From NCBI GenBank assembly GCA_036507285.1, contig CM071835.1, positions 45,597,501-45,661,500 on the forward strand: a stretch of DNA of 64,000 nt, written 5' to 3'. The stretch comes from Trichosanthes cucumerina. Taxonomy: Eukaryota > Streptophyta > Magnoliopsida > Cucurbitales > Cucurbitaceae. Positions 23,798 through 34,669 of the stretch are shown one piece after another; the first letter of the stretch is position 1, and every line of letters begins with the position of its first letter. A program made the position numbers and the translations under genes. The notes beneath the pieces were generated by a model. That model saw only the letters and a program-made list of their open reading frames with translations. It had not been told where the DNA came from and searched no databases.

Positions 23798-25829
23798 GCT
23801 GAAATTCCAAAATAGTTCTAATTAGTTGTGCCTTTTAACCCATTTAAAAACCAATCAAATTTAGCAAAATTATTAAAGAACCCTAGTGTTTAAACTAAAT
23901 CCAGTGTTTAAATTAAATCTTTAATTTTGCAACGATATTTCAAGGGTTTAGAACAAAAGCCTCCGTCAGGCGGTCAATCATTCCTCCCTCGAATTGAGAC
24001 TTTCTCAGCCAATTCTCAATACCAGAACATCTCATATCCCAATGGTCTTTAGCTACCGTTTGTTTGGTCAAGGACTTGTTAACTAGCTTAACTCACCCCG
24101 TAAATGTGACCCTACCATTTTCAGATCCAATAGGTCCGAGCTAACCGACTACTATTAAGAAAGACAACTGTTGACAAATTACCTAAGAGACCCTATCCAT
24201 TTCTGGAGTTCGCAGTGTTCCGATCCCTATAGTCAGGCCCTCTGTAGGGTTTGGCTGTTCCAGGACAACCTAGCAGGCGGACTATAGAAATCTCACGGTG
24301 CGACCTAATGGAGGAGACCGTAGGATACGTTGACACGCGTCCTTCTCTCATTTACTATGGATACTTCCCTCATTCACCTTGGTATTGAACCATGCGAACA
24401 CTTACCGTAGGGGGACGCCCTATTGTCGCCACGTAGCCGAGCATGGAACTCACGGTGTGAACTTTTGAGGACGTGAGAGTAAACTTGATGCGAACATCTC
24501 GTTTTCTCCCACTAAAGCTCCTAAGATTAGGGTATAGGTTTAACTTAGTTGGATTCTTGCTAAAAGATTCTATCTAAGTCTATGCCTATTATGACTATTA
24601 TAACTAGGTCTTTTAACCTTATGTCTAGGTGAATAGACATTTTAATTACCTAGATATAAAATAGAATTAAGGTTAATTCAACTCAAGCTCTGGGTCAGTT
24701 CCCAAGTAGGAGGTGTTCCGTTAACCGTCGGCTTAAGTACACCTAACCTTAGACAGAACTTCACTGGTAGAGTTCACTTATGACCAATGTTCTAATGTCC
24801 TAATATATTTTAAACTATTTAAAATACTATGTAAGACTAATTTCTAATCCTATAAGAAATTAAAACTTAGGTCTAAAAGCCCTTAATTTATAACTTTTAT
24901 AAATTTTAATAATTAAACTATGACAAATAACTATATTATAAAACCAACAATTATTTTTCAAATTGGAATTATAAAATATTCAACTAATTGAATAATAAAA
25001 TTACTTAAATAAAATAATAATTATTTTAAACTAAGTAATTTCATGCTCCATGCAACTTATTTTCCACATTTATTTAATTATAACAATTATAAATAAATAC
25101 ATATGAAAAATAAATTAAATCATTCATTTCTACCATATTTATATAACAATTATACAAATAAAATGCATGAACATGCTTATCTTAAGGTAGGAAAAATTCT
25201 AAATGACATTCATAAAGAAATACAACTGTAAAACCGGACTAATTTGGCCCCTAAAGTGCAAAATAATAAAATTACTCTAATTTTATTACAAGAACAGGTC
25301 CAAAACACCTTGAACCGGGCTCGAACCGCTCGAACCGGGCCGAAAACCAACAAAAAAGCTCGAACCGGTCTGCAGCAACAAGATTGGCGTCATGGCATTG
25401 CAACGCCGATTTTGTTCGGGCGCGCCTGCTATCGGGGTAGCGTTGCAACGCCGAGGGGCAGCGTTGCAACGCTGCTGACCCCTAGAGCTCCCGCATCGAT
25501 AGGGAGGTCTAGCGTTGCGACGCCGTTGCTCAGCGTTGCAACGCTGATGCTTCGGCAACAGCTTTCTCCTTCGAACACATCAACTTCAAACTTCAATTTC
25601 TCCATCGATACTCAACCGAAATGCACGAAACTGGTCCCGAACGACTCTTAACTCGATTACAAACTCGATAATGCACTTAATTGCCCAAAATCACAGGGGC
25701 CTTTAAATTTAAAATTGATCGAATCAATAAAAATCTAAGGCCAAATATTCCTAAACAGTTTACAACAAACCAAATGCAATTCCCACCAAATCAATGCAAT
25801 TTTGTTTCAACCAAAACAAATCAAGCTTT
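23798..25829 (-). other. Long leader of the nested Copia with palindrome cluster
   Basis: A 2.0-kb leader. The block 25385-25560 holds three exact GCGTTGCAACGC copies (25440-25451, 25461-25472, 25533-25544) and near copies (GGCATTGCAACGCC at about 25393-25406, GCGTTGCGACGC at 25512-25523). Open frames across this block in both directions follow the repeats and match no family. Confidence 0.8.
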
Positions 25830-25841
25830 GCTCTGATACCA
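25830..25841 (-). other. Primer binding site of the nested Copia
   Basis: The plus strand reads GCTCTGATACCA, which is TGGTATCAGAGC on the minus strand, two bases from the LTR. It is of the initiator tRNA-Met type. Confidence 0.9.
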
Positions 25842-25843
25842 AT

Positions 25844-27793
25844 TGATGGAGATCTAATCCCCTTAAGTAGCGGAAACGAGTTTGGAATTGTAATTGCAAG
25901 CTTATTTTGGTTGAAAAACAAAAATCAATGCATTGAAAATAATCAGAGATAAACATGCCTTCTAATCTAATTAGACATGGAAATTAACATGCAAACATGC
26001 ATTGTTTAACTATTAAACTAAAAGGAAGAAAAATTACTTTTATTGTTTTTCCACACAGCAACTCCTCGCTTCCAAATTGTACAGCAACACAGGTATACCC
26101 AAAAGAACGTCTCTGTTCCTCCAACAGAACACAACCACCCAGGAAAACCCTCTATCCTCTGAGTACTACTTACATCAAATTCCTTTGTGGGAAGGAATCC
26201 AACAATTGGAAGAAAGTGAAAGGAAAAATGTGAGAGAGAGAATTCTAGAGTGAGCAATTCACAATTGCAAGATCATCGATCGATCAATCAACCACTGTCC
26301 ATCGAGAGGTTCAATTGAAAAGGAGAACTTCCCCCTCCCCACTCCCTATCGATTGGGGGAAGTGGGAAGAGGGGAACGTGTCCTCCTGACACGTTTCCAA
26401 CAATTAATTAACTAATTAATTTATCAATTAAGTTAATTAATTAAATATCATATATTTAATTAATAATTAGGATTAAATCATATTTAATCTTTTTCTCCTC
26501 TAACCTATAGTTTTAATGTACATCTTATGCACATTAAATTATAACCTATAGTTTTTAAATATGAATCATATTCACATTTAAATCAATATTTGAACTCTTT
26601 CAAATATTTAATTCTCTCATATAATTTAATATGAATCATATTCACATTAAATTTATAATATATAGTTCCAAAACTATATATTATATCGTATCTATATACA
26701 TTTAACTTATTTCCTAATGAAATTGAACATTTCAAATTCAAATGATCTAAGAACCCTTTTCGAGCTAGAAGGTGGACCTAATGGACCTACAGATCAGAAG
26801 CTCCAACGATACGAGATTGCTCGGTTAATCACATTAACCTCTTAATCAACATTCGTTAACTGCGGGAACACTCCACTAAGGTCCCGCAGCTGCACTCTTC
26901 TCACTACAGATATATTTTTGTGTCCACGGATATTGACCAATAACAACAAGTTAATCTTTCACGAATGTTCGTAACACCAGCTGTGCAAATTACCGTTTTA
27001 CCCCTAGGTTAAATCTTGTACCTTAAGTTCCAGTGCTCCTCTAATGAACAATTTGTTTGTGATCCTACCAACAAACAGAGTCCGTCTCGGGCCAATGAGA
27101 GGGTCGGACCCTTTGTTCAAGTCCCGGAGACACTACTTAAGGAAACATTCCTCTACTTACCCTAGTAGGTGGGAAGGAGTGAATTTCATCTTGCTAAGTT
27201 AAGTTTCCAGCCGCTCACTCGGTCTTGTCCCCAAGAAGGTAGGCATATTGAGTCGGCGAATCTGGCCACTCTCACCCATACTAGTCAAAGGACAATCACT
27301 CATGAGCAGGGAGTTAAGTAACACCTTTCGAGATTGAGATCAAGTTGCCTAGGTCATCCTAGTGTAATAGAAACCTAAGTAGTCAACGGAGTTACATCTA
27401 GAGGTTACTATATCGTGGTCCGGTCTTATGTAATCTCATTACATAGGATATCCCCACTCACATGTCATCTACACGAACATGTTAGGATCACAGTGTTTGT
27501 ATCACATACAAAGTGGGTCACATCCATAGTTTTACCAGGGTAAGGTACCCAAACCTTATCCCCTTACTATAGACCCTTTAGGTTGAATCTCGAACCGAGA
27601 TCCTTTATATGTACACTACATTCAGTTAAAGATACATCTAACACCCTTGGATGTTTAGTTTATTGGATTTAGGGTTAAAACAAAGGAAATATCGTAAATA
27701 ACGAAAAATAACTCTTTATTGAAATAATAACAATTTATTACAATAACTAGAACATAATTACAAACTACGAGTTTTAGGGCAAAAACCCCAACA
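25844..27793 (-). repeat. 5' LTR of the nested Copia
   Basis: The LTR is 1950 bp, very similar to 17914-19834 along its whole length with scattered substitutions and small indels (for example a few extra bases at about 26401-26425 and 27560-27575). Confidence 0.93.
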
Positions 27794-27914
27794 AGCTAGT
27801 ACACCAAGCTTAAAGTGTTTCTAACTGGGATACTTTGAAACTAAAGCCATAGACTCCTTTTGTAGTGCTAGGAGCCCATCACTTTTTTGCACCTTTTAGA
27901 TGTGGGACAATTTA
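27794..27914 (-). repeat. Left LTR of the outer short-LTR Copia, second part
   Basis: Resumes with the duplicated AGCTA and follows the right LTR (29107-29225) until GGGACAATTT. The last 30 or so LTR bases are missing, so the left LTR is truncated where it meets the internal remnant. Confidence 0.8.
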
Positions 27915-27949
27915 CACCTTGACAAGATATTTGAAGAACCTACATCTCT

Positions 27950-28606
27950 TACGGCATCATTGTCTTTACCGACAATCATAATTCTCAACACAGAGAACTA
28001 TATAACCTACTCCACCATAAAAGTAGACCACTTGAAATGCCACCTCCCAAGACTTTTCTTTTTCGTCACATGTCGATAAATCATGCTGAAATTTAGGGTG
28101 CAACTTCCACCTACTTGGCTCACCCGAAAGTTCTTCAGCCATCGACATAACTTCCACCACACACCTTGCATAACCGCCAAGTCAATGTCTGTGTGCAAAC
28201 TTGTGGAACCGCTAACATAACATCCTTTATCATGGCAAAGCGGAGATACCATAAGGATGAATTTTGTATTTCTTCAGAAGAAGTCACAATCTCCCCTGAC
28301 GAGAGAGACCACATTACTATCCGACCCAAAGCCTTTTGACGAACTTGCTCTGTTAGGACAATTCTTTTTCTTGTGTCCAGACCGTCCGCATTCCCAACAA
28401 CCTTTCTTTTGCACAAAGTATTTCTTTTTCTTCTTCCAATTCCAGACTGTCATGTTGGACTTCTTAGAACCTTTCCTGGAACCACCACTGGACTCCGTTG
28501 GACCACCATCACCACTTAACTTTTCAGGAACACCATAGCTCGGTCTTCCCTTCAAATCCTCGTATAACCAGCTTGTATCAGCACATATTTGACTTGCACT
28601 TGCCAC
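27950..28606 (-). pseudogene. Copia gag remnant with zinc knuckle (short-LTR element)
   Basis: The minus-strand frame at 28606-28274 encodes a lysine-rich stretch followed by CWECGRSGHKKKNCP, a CX2CX4HX4C zinc knuckle that binds genomic RNA in Copia gag proteins. Downstream frames at 28252-27966 continue with changes of frame. I could not place a protease DSG motif with confidence. The N-terminal part of gag is short or missing, and integrase, reverse transcriptase and RNase H are absent, so this is a heavily deleted element. Confidence 0.7.
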
Positions 28607-28813
28607 AAGCCAAAAGTCATCTTTCCATTAAATTTCTCCACATCAATCTTTACTGGACTCATAAAGCTTGACATATCTGCTTCACTACTAGCAAATCTGC
28701 AAATAGTGAACAACTATAGCCCGTTTCAAGAAATCTTTTATGATGTGGAAGCTCAGACAATGTTGCAACCACAGAGCATATACTCATAAACTCAAGAAAC
28801 TACAAACCTAAAA

Positions 28814-28824
28814 CTCTGATACCA
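28814..28824 (-). other. Primer binding site of the short-LTR Copia
   Basis: The plus strand reads CTCTGATACCA (TGGTATCAGAG on the minus strand), two bases from the LTR start at 28827. It is of the tRNA-Met type. Confidence 0.85.
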
Positions 28825-28826
28825 CT

Positions 28827-29254
28827 TGTTGGGAAAAAACCTCCCACCACTAGGAATAAGCATAAATAACTGAGAAATTAAAAGAAAACAACAAAATAAG
28901 AGATACAAGAATTTACGTGGAAAAACTCCAAACCCGAAGAAAAAAACCACGAACAGAAAGAAATTTCCACTATGTGAAAAATTGTTACAATCACATAGAA
29001 TTCTCTCCCCGACCCTAATTACAAAAACACTCTCCCAAAGCTTTTACCACTTACACCCTTTTCCCACTTTCAGACCAAAGAATATAAACAGGGAATTTAA
29101 CTAGAGCTAGTACACCAAGCTTAAAGTGTTTCTAACTTGGATGTTTTGAAACCAAAGCCATAAACTTATTTTATAGTGTCAGGAGCCCATCACTTTCTTG
29201 CACATTTAAGATGTGGGACAATTTCACTTCTAATATATTGCCAAAAATCCAACA
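28827..29254 (-). repeat. 5' LTR of the outer short-LTR Copia
   Basis: A complete 428-bp LTR on the plus strand from TGTTGGGAAAAAACC to ATCCAACA. It includes 57 bases that are lost from the left copy, and is followed by the AATCC duplication. Confidence 0.9.
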
Positions 29255-29977
29255 AATCCAAGCCTATAGCCACCCACTAATTAAAACATATATTCTTTAT
29301 CAAGAAGTTAAAAGTTGGAATCTTTTTTTCTTATGTTGTTGAGCCCTCAAAACATAAAGAAAAAGAAGGGAAAAAAATATATAACACAAATGTTGATTCA
29401 CTCTTTATACCAATGTCAAAGTAGAGGAAGATATGAAAATATCAAGCAAGAAAATACGCACACATCCAGTAATCTATAAAACAATCATACATCCGTGTAA
29501 TCATGAAGCTCAAAAAATTATAGTATCTTACAAACGTGATCATCATGAATTTCGAACATAGTCGTAAAAATAATGTTGACAAAAAAAAATCACCAAGGAC
29601 GTTGTTTTAAAAAAATAATTAATGGTTTTGGTATGATATATATATAAATGTGCACATTATGAAATTTATTCCTGTATAAATTATGTTTCAAATATCTAGC
29701 TTTTTTCCCTTTGTTATTGCAAGGTTCGTTAGGAATATATTAATTTGAAAGAACATTTTAAAAAGTGTAAGCTAGTAATTTATTAAACAAAAAAGTTTAA
29801 TTAAATATGAGCGATCCTATATTTTTGTGTATCATTAGAGGAATTAAATATGAGGAATTATTTCATTAATGACTAGATTCAATTTTTTTAAAACACAAAA
29901 ATATGTAATTTTAAAAAAATAAAATATAGGATTTTTTTAAAAAGGAGTTTAAATTCAATTATTCTTAAAATGTTAAA
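29255..29977. other. AT-rich intergenic DNA
   Basis: Homopolymer-rich sequence without a supported gene, promoter or repeat boundary beyond the AATCC duplication at its left end. Confidence 0.5.
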
Positions 29978-30305
29978 TTACAGGTTTATTAGGTGTTTTT
30001 TTGTTTGGTATCTAATAAGTCCTTTAAGTTTAAAAATGTCTAATAGGTCTTGAATTTTAGATTTTGTATCAAATATGTGCTTATTATATTTGACTTTTTT
30101 TACCGATCTATTAGACATAAAATTAAAAGGTCAGAGTCCTCTATGTAAGATAGAAAATTCAATTTTTTATCTAATAATTTTATAAATATAAAATTTACGA
30201 ATATATATAATAGAGGCACACTTGATACAAAATTAAAAGTTTAAAAAATTACTAAAAATAAAAACTTTTAAACTTGGGTTATTAGGACACAAAACTAAAG
30301 GTTAG
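29978..30305. mobile_element. Possible fold-back (MITE-like) element
   Basis: The left arm (about 29985-30095, with TTTGTTTGGTATCTAATAAG and TTTTGTATCAAATATGTG) is an imperfect inverse of the right arm (about 30205-30300, with CACTTGATACAAAATTAAA and GTTATTAGGACACAAAACTA). The arms are about 100 bases with many mismatches, and the spacer is AT-rich. No clean target duplication could be fixed, so the superfamily is open. Confidence 0.45.
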
Positions 30306-31513
30306 TTATTTATTATTTGGAGTTCGTTACTGTTATTTATTGTTTGGAGTTAGTTGTTGTCTCGAATCTCATTTTGTCCTTTAGACAATTTTTACCATTC
30401 CACGACTTATTCGACACAAATATACCATTTGAGACTAAACTTATAATTTAATATTTTCTAAAACTACCAAATCAATTTTAATTATAATTAATTGATTAAC
30501 TCAAAAAATTGTAATTCATATAGATTTTTTTTTTATTTTATCGTATGATTTTTTGAAAAAAAAAATTACATCACACAAGTAATGTTTGGCTGGGTTATTT
30601 TATGGGTTAGTTGTTGTTTTAACGTGAATGAATGATTATTTTTTTAAGTTATATGTTTATTAAGGCATAATTTTTTGCCAAAAGGTTGAATCTCCATTTT
30701 CCATATATGGTGTTGAATTAAAAACAAAAGTATTAATTATCAATATATAATAGTATCAATTTCAATTAAATTATATATTAGTTAGGTAATTATTTATTGT
30801 CAACTTGAGTATAGTTAACGTACCAACTGCCATTCTAAGTTGATGGTTCAATCCTCCCTCTAGCAATGGTTGAAAAAAAATAATAATAATCACTTACTGA
30901 CTATGTAAGGCTCTAAAAAGTATACCGATATATTAATTAATAGTAACCATTAATTAGCACGTAATTTATGGATTGGTTTACTTATATTATGATTTATTAC
31001 GCATTTGTGATTATTTGTTTAGGTTTCTTTTGTTGGTATTATTTTACCTAATTTATGTTTAATTTGCAGCTTCACCCTCATTCAAATGCATAATCCTTTC
31101 CTTTCCCAACTTATATGATGACTATGAGACATCTAAAACTCATCATAATTTTCACTTAACATTCGAAGATTTGAGATATATCACACTAATTTTATATTAT
31201 ATAGTACATCTCTCATATCATTTTTAAGACAATGCATCCTTTTTCTCATGGTAACTATTTTTGGTTCCTTTGAAACAATTTTAATCTAACGGTCACATTA
31301 TACAAAACAATACTTCCAAAATTAGTTTTGCATAAAACTCTTATATATTCATATTACTAATCAAACAAGGACTTCTTGCTAATGCCTACATCATATTTAA
31401 AAAAACAGTAGAAAACACATAATCATCGCTAGCTTGTCAAGTGGACAGATGATTTATTTATTTACATACACAAATCTCATCTAGCCAGCAAACTTAATTA
31501 TTTGATATCCATA
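30306..31513. other. AT-rich intergenic DNA 3' of the peptide gene
   Basis: No open frame or repeat that I can support. It lies downstream of the minus-strand peptide gene, so its 3' UTR and poly(A) site would fall at the right-hand edge of this segment. Confidence 0.5.
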
Positions 31514-31756
31514 TTAGTCCCTAATTTGCTTTCTGTTACTCCAGCAATCCACATCTCTTCTAGGACACACATGGTGATTGTATTCACCACTGTCATTAGG
31601 GCGCCTAGTTTTGGCAGTTTCATTCTCATTCCTCGGCAGTCGTTGCTCGTGTTCAACGGTCAGTCGTCGGAGGCTCAAACGCGTTGTCCCTTTGGTTATC
31701 TCGGCCGAGCTGATCAGCACCAACAGGAGGATTACACCAAGCACTAGTCTTCTCAT
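31514..31756 (-). CDS. Putative small secreted peptide precursor, 80 aa
   Basis: A single uninterrupted frame starts with ATG at 31756, preceded by GTGTGAAAA. Residues 1-23 form a clear signal peptide: MRR, then a leucine/valine/isoleucine-rich core, then ISSAEITKG with a likely cleavage near SSA or TKG. The mature part is charged and hydrophilic (many R, E, N) and ends in a conserved-looking C-terminal region with two cysteines: SGEYNHHVCPRRDVDCW. Layout and size are those of plant secreted peptide precursors, but I do not recognise the family. Only the closing HH recalls CLE peptides, and the rest of the CLE motif is missing. Codon use is mixed and the frame is free of stops, unlike the transposon genes around it. 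A TATA box lies about 208 bp upstream, followed by a CT-rich leader. It is the one gene in the window likely to belong to the host. Confidence 0.72.
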   Translation of the reverse strand: MRRLVLGVILLLVLISSAEITKGTTRLSLRRLTVEHEQRLPRNENETAKTRRPNDSGEYNHHVCPRRDVDCWSNRKQIRD

Positions 31757-31963
31757 TTTTCACACAAAGATTGTTCTATTGAGATAGTAGCTTTCTAAAT
31801 CTCTACGAAGAAATAGGGCTGAATCAATGGAAAGAGAGAAATGAAGTGAGGAAGAAAAAGGCTAAGTTATAGAAGTTACTTTTCTGTTGTTATTGAGACG
31901 TGAAAATTGAAGTATTAGTGGAAATGGTTGGTTGAGTTGTGAGTTCTATTAAGTGGTGGACTG

Positions 31964-31971
31964 TTTATATA
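31964..31971 (-). promoter_or_regulatory. TATA box of the peptide gene
   Basis: The plus strand reads TTTATATA (TATATAAA on the minus strand) about 208 bp upstream of the ATG. The span between it and the ATG (31757-31940) is pyrimidine-rich on the coding strand, as in many plant 5' leaders. Transcription would be expected to start near 31930-31940, which is inference from spacing only. Confidence 0.6.
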
Positions 31972-32822
31972 GCACATAACTGGCCATTTTTAATTGGGGT
32001 TTTTTCTTCTTCATCAAATGAGTGAAAGATTAAGTGGGTTGCCCATAAATTTTTAAAGAAATGTTTTAAAATCGATTGAAATGATGGATATGCAGAATAA
32101 TTCTGGCCTATACAAACAGGAAAATTCCACCATGTTAGCTGAAATAGAAGCCTAAGCTCTAAAGTTGAACACACCTTGCTTTGCTCCATAGTGTTGAGCA
32201 CACAGGTGTTTGCCTTGTAACGATCATGGTATATGACATTTGGAAAATCTTGGTAGGGGCTATCAAAATCTAACTATATGCACTCGGATCGAGAAAGGCG
32301 CATTATGTTTTCGGGCGAGTCGGTTTTGAACAAGTGAAAAGTGCTTACTGCAACTATTTTTAGAAAATCGAAAAATGTTGTATGAACTACACGCCAATAT
32401 AGAGTTTGTTATAATCACATCATTTAACTTTCAATTGCACCTGTCACACTCATTTCTCAAATTTATGAAGTTGTTGCATTGAAACTATATTATTTGTTAG
32501 GGGTGAAATTGGACCTAATTAAATACTTGAAACTGAAGGGAAATCAGGGAGCCTAAAATGAAAACCGACCAAAACCCAAAAGTACTGAGAATTAGGACTA
32601 ATGCCCAAATACGCCCGGAGGAAGCTATACCTTGGGCCCCAAGTGTCAAAATTGCTTGAGAATGACCCTAATTGGTTTAGATATCCATTTTGTTCTAATC
32701 TAAAGAGAAAAATCCTCATATAAATGCATCACTTAGTCTCTAATAGATATAAGTCCCAAATTGAGTCCTCTTAAGCCATAACTTGCTACCCTCTCTTCGT
32801 TCTCCGATTAAAGTATCGGAGT
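31972..32822. other. Upstream region of the peptide gene and spacer
   Basis: AT-rich with no supported coding region. The first few hundred bases are the likely promoter of the peptide gene. The frame at 32519-32719 has no recognisable domain and overlaps sequence that reads like repeat DNA. Confidence 0.45.
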
Positions 32823-34449
32823 TGTAACAACCCTACTTTTAAAACTCTCCTTCTAAGACCATTACTAAAAATGCATGCACTTGAGACCATAAAATAAACT
32901 TTAAGAATTATAATTCCGATAAATAAAATCACTTTAATTTTGAATTCCACAAAAGCAAAACATTTAAATAATTATAAATTTGACCTCGACTTTCAAAAAT
33001 AAACAATTATAACACTTAGATAAATGATCTCCATCAGAGGAAATCATAAAAGAAAACATGCTAGTTCTAAAGATGCGGAAGACATGACTTTCTATTCTCA
33101 TGGCTATAGTAGCTCGATCCCTCGTCATTCACCCTGTATGCTATTGTCTTTTCCTGAAAACATTTTAAAAAGAATAAAAGAAAACAAAAGATATGGGTGA
33201 GTATTATAAAATAATACCCAGTAAATGGGGGTTGGGAGATGCAATCACATGCAACATAACTTTTAACTCATAAAACTTTCTTTAGTGGGACCTAAAACTT
33301 CCTCTCATAAATCATGTCTTTTTTTTTCTCTTCGGCTTATTGTGGACAATTAATTTCCTCTTATTCAATTAGGGCCCTCTAACACCCTTAACTCGTATGA
33401 GTCCTCTCAAACCAAACGTCATGTAGAGTTCTCTCAAACTCCAATAAAATCATTTAGAATCCTCTCAAATCCTAAATCCTGTGGAGTCCTCTCAAACTCC
33501 AATTAATTGCCACAACCTTCGAAACCATTTTCATGAACAAATAGTATGCATGAGATCTCATTAATTCCTTCACATATACATATATAATCATAATGATGTA
33601 GCAAATCATGGCAGTCATATAATCATAATCACACTAAAAAATTCGAACACATATTCGTTACAAGAACATAGGAAAATCTCTTTATAAGCAAATATAATAA
33701 AGTGCATTGAATTTCCTTTTCTAATCCTTCAAAATCATTTCAGTTTCGGTCCTCTCAAACCCTTAAATAATGTGGGTCCTCTCAAACCCAAATAAATATC
33801 ATTTTGGGTCTTCTCAGATCCCATGTTAAACTGAGTCTTTAAATCAAATATCTGAATTTCATCTTTTAGAACAATTTCTTGAAAATCACCTTTTGGAATA
33901 AATCTTTGAAATTCATTTTCTCCCGATTTTAAAAGAGTTCGGCGTGAGATCCTTTACCTTAGGTTTAGTTCCAAAATTCCTAAAATTTCGTCCCTACTTC
34001 ATGTTCCTCAAAATCTTGTTCAATATTCAAATCCTACAACCGGGGATCCCGAGCGAGTCTGGAGGTCTAATTTGCTGAAGTCCAAAATTTTTGGTGAGTG
34101 GCAGCGGCGGCGACGACGCGTACTAACACATGGGATGTCGATTCAGAGCGCTCATTGGTCGATCTACTCGAAACCGGCCTCTAAAAGACCACAACCGGTC
34201 AGAAACTCGACTTAAAACCCAAACCAACAAGTTGCGGTTGAAGGTTGGATGGCGACTCGATTTCAACGGCTACAGACGACTTCCGGTGTGCGCGAGTTCA
34301 ACGTTTAGTGGTCCGGGAATCGACAGTGGCTAACTTGGGAGGGTGGCTCAGATCCAGCACGCGCCCTTCTCCACGACAGCGAGCGTGGGTTGCGGTTACC
34401 TTTCGTTCGGCTGCTGGTGGCGCCCAGTGTGTTGGATTTTTGATAATAT
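32823..34449 (-). repeat. Diverged Gypsy LTR fragment interrupted by a CACTA element
   Basis: It starts TGTAACAACCCTACTTTT, comparable to the LTR start TGTAACGCCCCTACTTTT at 38471. It shares the order of landmarks: an ATGCATGCA stretch, GGTGAGTATT with ATACCCAGTAA (about 33195-33225), a block of short tandem repeats, then AGTTCGGCGTGAGATCC (about 33928) and a GC-rich tail from 34030. Its subrepeats differ from those of the 38-kb LTR: TCCTCTCAAAC-type units recur at about 33391-33500 and 33740-33830. The end is not seen because the CACTA element starts at 34450. The orientation is given by analogy with the 38-48 kb element. Confidence 0.6.
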
Positions 34450-34550
34450 CACTAGAACAAAACTGGGATACGATGACAGACAAAAAAAATTGGGGGCGGG
34501 AAACAATGACGGACAGTCGAAATGTGCGGAGTGTAAGTTGAAATGGAGAT

Positions 34551-34612
34551 ACAATGACGGGCATTGCCCGTCATTGTAGGTTCTTTTTAATGACGGGCTT
34601 TACCCGTCATTA
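34551..34612. repeat. Subterminal inverted repeats of the CACTA element
   Basis: Two hairpin-forming palindromes lie side by side. At 34551-34577 ACAATGACGGG faces CCCGTCATTGT. At 34588-34612 TAATGACGGG faces CCCGTCATTA. The single unit ATGACGG also occurs at about 34506. In CACTA elements such subterminal repeats are the transposase binding region. Confidence 0.7.
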
Positions 34613-34669
34613 TAGGATATATTAATTTAAAAAAAAACATTTTCGGACACCTCACCTGACCCAATCGAA

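Larger units (their letters stand above)
17914..27793 (-). mobile_element. Complete-ended minus-strand Copia nested in an LTR
   Basis: An element of 9880 bp with LTRs at 17914-19834 and 25844-27793 and a perfect AGCTA duplication (17909-17913 and 27794-27798). Read on the minus strand, each LTR starts TGTTGGGG and ends TCCATCA. The primer site is next to the right LTR and the purine tract next to the left one, fixing minus orientation. The LTR start (TGTTGGGG, then TGCCCTA), LTR length near 1.9 kb, leader near 2 kb and gag type resemble the Angela/BARE-1 group; this assignment is inference. Confidence 0.93.
17688..29254 (-). mobile_element. Short-LTR Copia element, internally deleted and split by a second Copia
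   Basis: The outer boundaries are TGTTGGAAAAAAACC at 17688 and ATCCAACA at 29254, with a perfect AATCC duplication at 17683-17687 and 29255-29259. The right LTR is 428 bp (28827-29254) with a tRNA-Met primer site on its inner side, so the element is transcribed leftward. The left LTR is 17688-17913 continued at 27799 to about 27914, because a second Copia inserted into it. The end of the left LTR, pol and most of gag are deleted. Only a gag remnant with a zinc knuckle survives. Confidence 0.85.

Noticed and set aside
31514..31640. Peptide C-terminus as a CLE peptide
   Set aside because: RRPNDSGEYNHH ends in HH and has length 12, but lacks the central glycine-proline core and is followed by a cysteine-bearing tail; too weak to call.
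31502..31787. Plus-strand frames overlapping the peptide gene
   Set aside because: They have no signal peptide or domain and are shadows of the minus-strand frame, which has promoter support.
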